The notes under the pieces are model-generated. The model did no database searches, was not told where the DNA came from, and saw only the letters and a program-made list of their open reading frames with translations. This document shows, in pieces, positions 5,808 through 5,837 of a stretch of 5,837 bases of DNA; position 1 is the first letter of the stretch; every line of letters begins with the position of its first letter. The position numbers were made by a program, and so were the translations under genes. Source of the DNA: Lutispora sp. (lineage in GTDB: Bacteria > Bacillota > Clostridia > Lutisporales > Lutisporaceae). The stretch is from the NCBI GenBank assembly GCA_030834765.1, contig JAUQXG010000252.1, forward strand, positions 1 to 5,837, given 5' to 3'.

Positions 5808-5837
5808 TAGTAATTTTCAGAATATTTAATTTATATT

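Noticed and set aside
5445..5810. Known structured RNAs (tmRNA, 6S RNA, RNase P RNA, T-box, riboswitch) or a retron RNA
   Set aside because: None of the conserved cores of these classes could be recognised, and no reverse transcriptase gene is nearby; the long helices alone are not diagnostic.
1..5837. CRISPR array, tRNA or rRNA genes
   Set aside because: No regularly spaced repeats and no tRNA cloverleaf or rRNA signatures were seen on either strand.

Overview
The window looks like chromosome of a low-GC Gram-positive bacterium, most likely in the class Clostridia. The DNA is AT-rich, Shine-Dalgarno sequences are mostly strong (AGGAG, GGAGGT and AGGAGGGA at 5-7 nt from the ATG), intergenic spaces are short, and the HtrA, OmpR-type regulator, RNase HI and SfsA proteins are all of Firmicute type. 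Genus cannot be fixed from this sequence alone.

All six intact genes lie on the minus strand, so transcription runs from high to low coordinates. In that order they are: a YgjP/DUF45-type zinc metallopeptidase (5400-4687), RNase HI rnhA (4654-4208), SfsA nuclease-like protein (4211-3525), an OmpR/PhoB-family response regulator (3467-2787), its sensor histidine kinase (2790-1375) and a membrane-anchored HtrA serine protease (1257-82). rnhA/sfsA and regulator/kinase each overlap by 4 bp (ATGA), which implies translational coupling. No intrinsic terminator is visible between 5400 and 82, and a hairpin with a U-tract lies just after htrA (45-77). The run may therefore be one long operon. The last three genes form a recognisable envelope or secretion-stress module, a two-component system plus an HtrA quality-control protease, reminiscent of CssRS-HtrA of Bacillus.

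The right-hand 437 bp (5401-5837) has no intact gene but is full of structure. Read on the minus strand it holds a near-consensus extended -10 promoter (5780-5807), a pair of alternative short hairpins (5745-5769), an 18-bp inverted repeat with one mismatch whose arms lie 169 bp apart (5529-5546 / 5716-5733), a decayed N-terminal fragment of what looks like a DUF4062-domain gene (5654-5523), a 38-nt perfect hairpin (5488-5525), and a strong intrinsic terminator (5445-5470). A further extended -10 promoter for the metallopeptidase gene follows at 5423-5431. The best reading is the relic of a lost accessory gene, possibly broken by a mobile element whose ends remain as the inverted repeats. The alternative is a promoter-to-terminator unit still transcribed as a structured RNA of about 330 nt.

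The six genes are ordinary members of known families. The right-hand relic region is the only part that stands out, and no clear novel system is visible.
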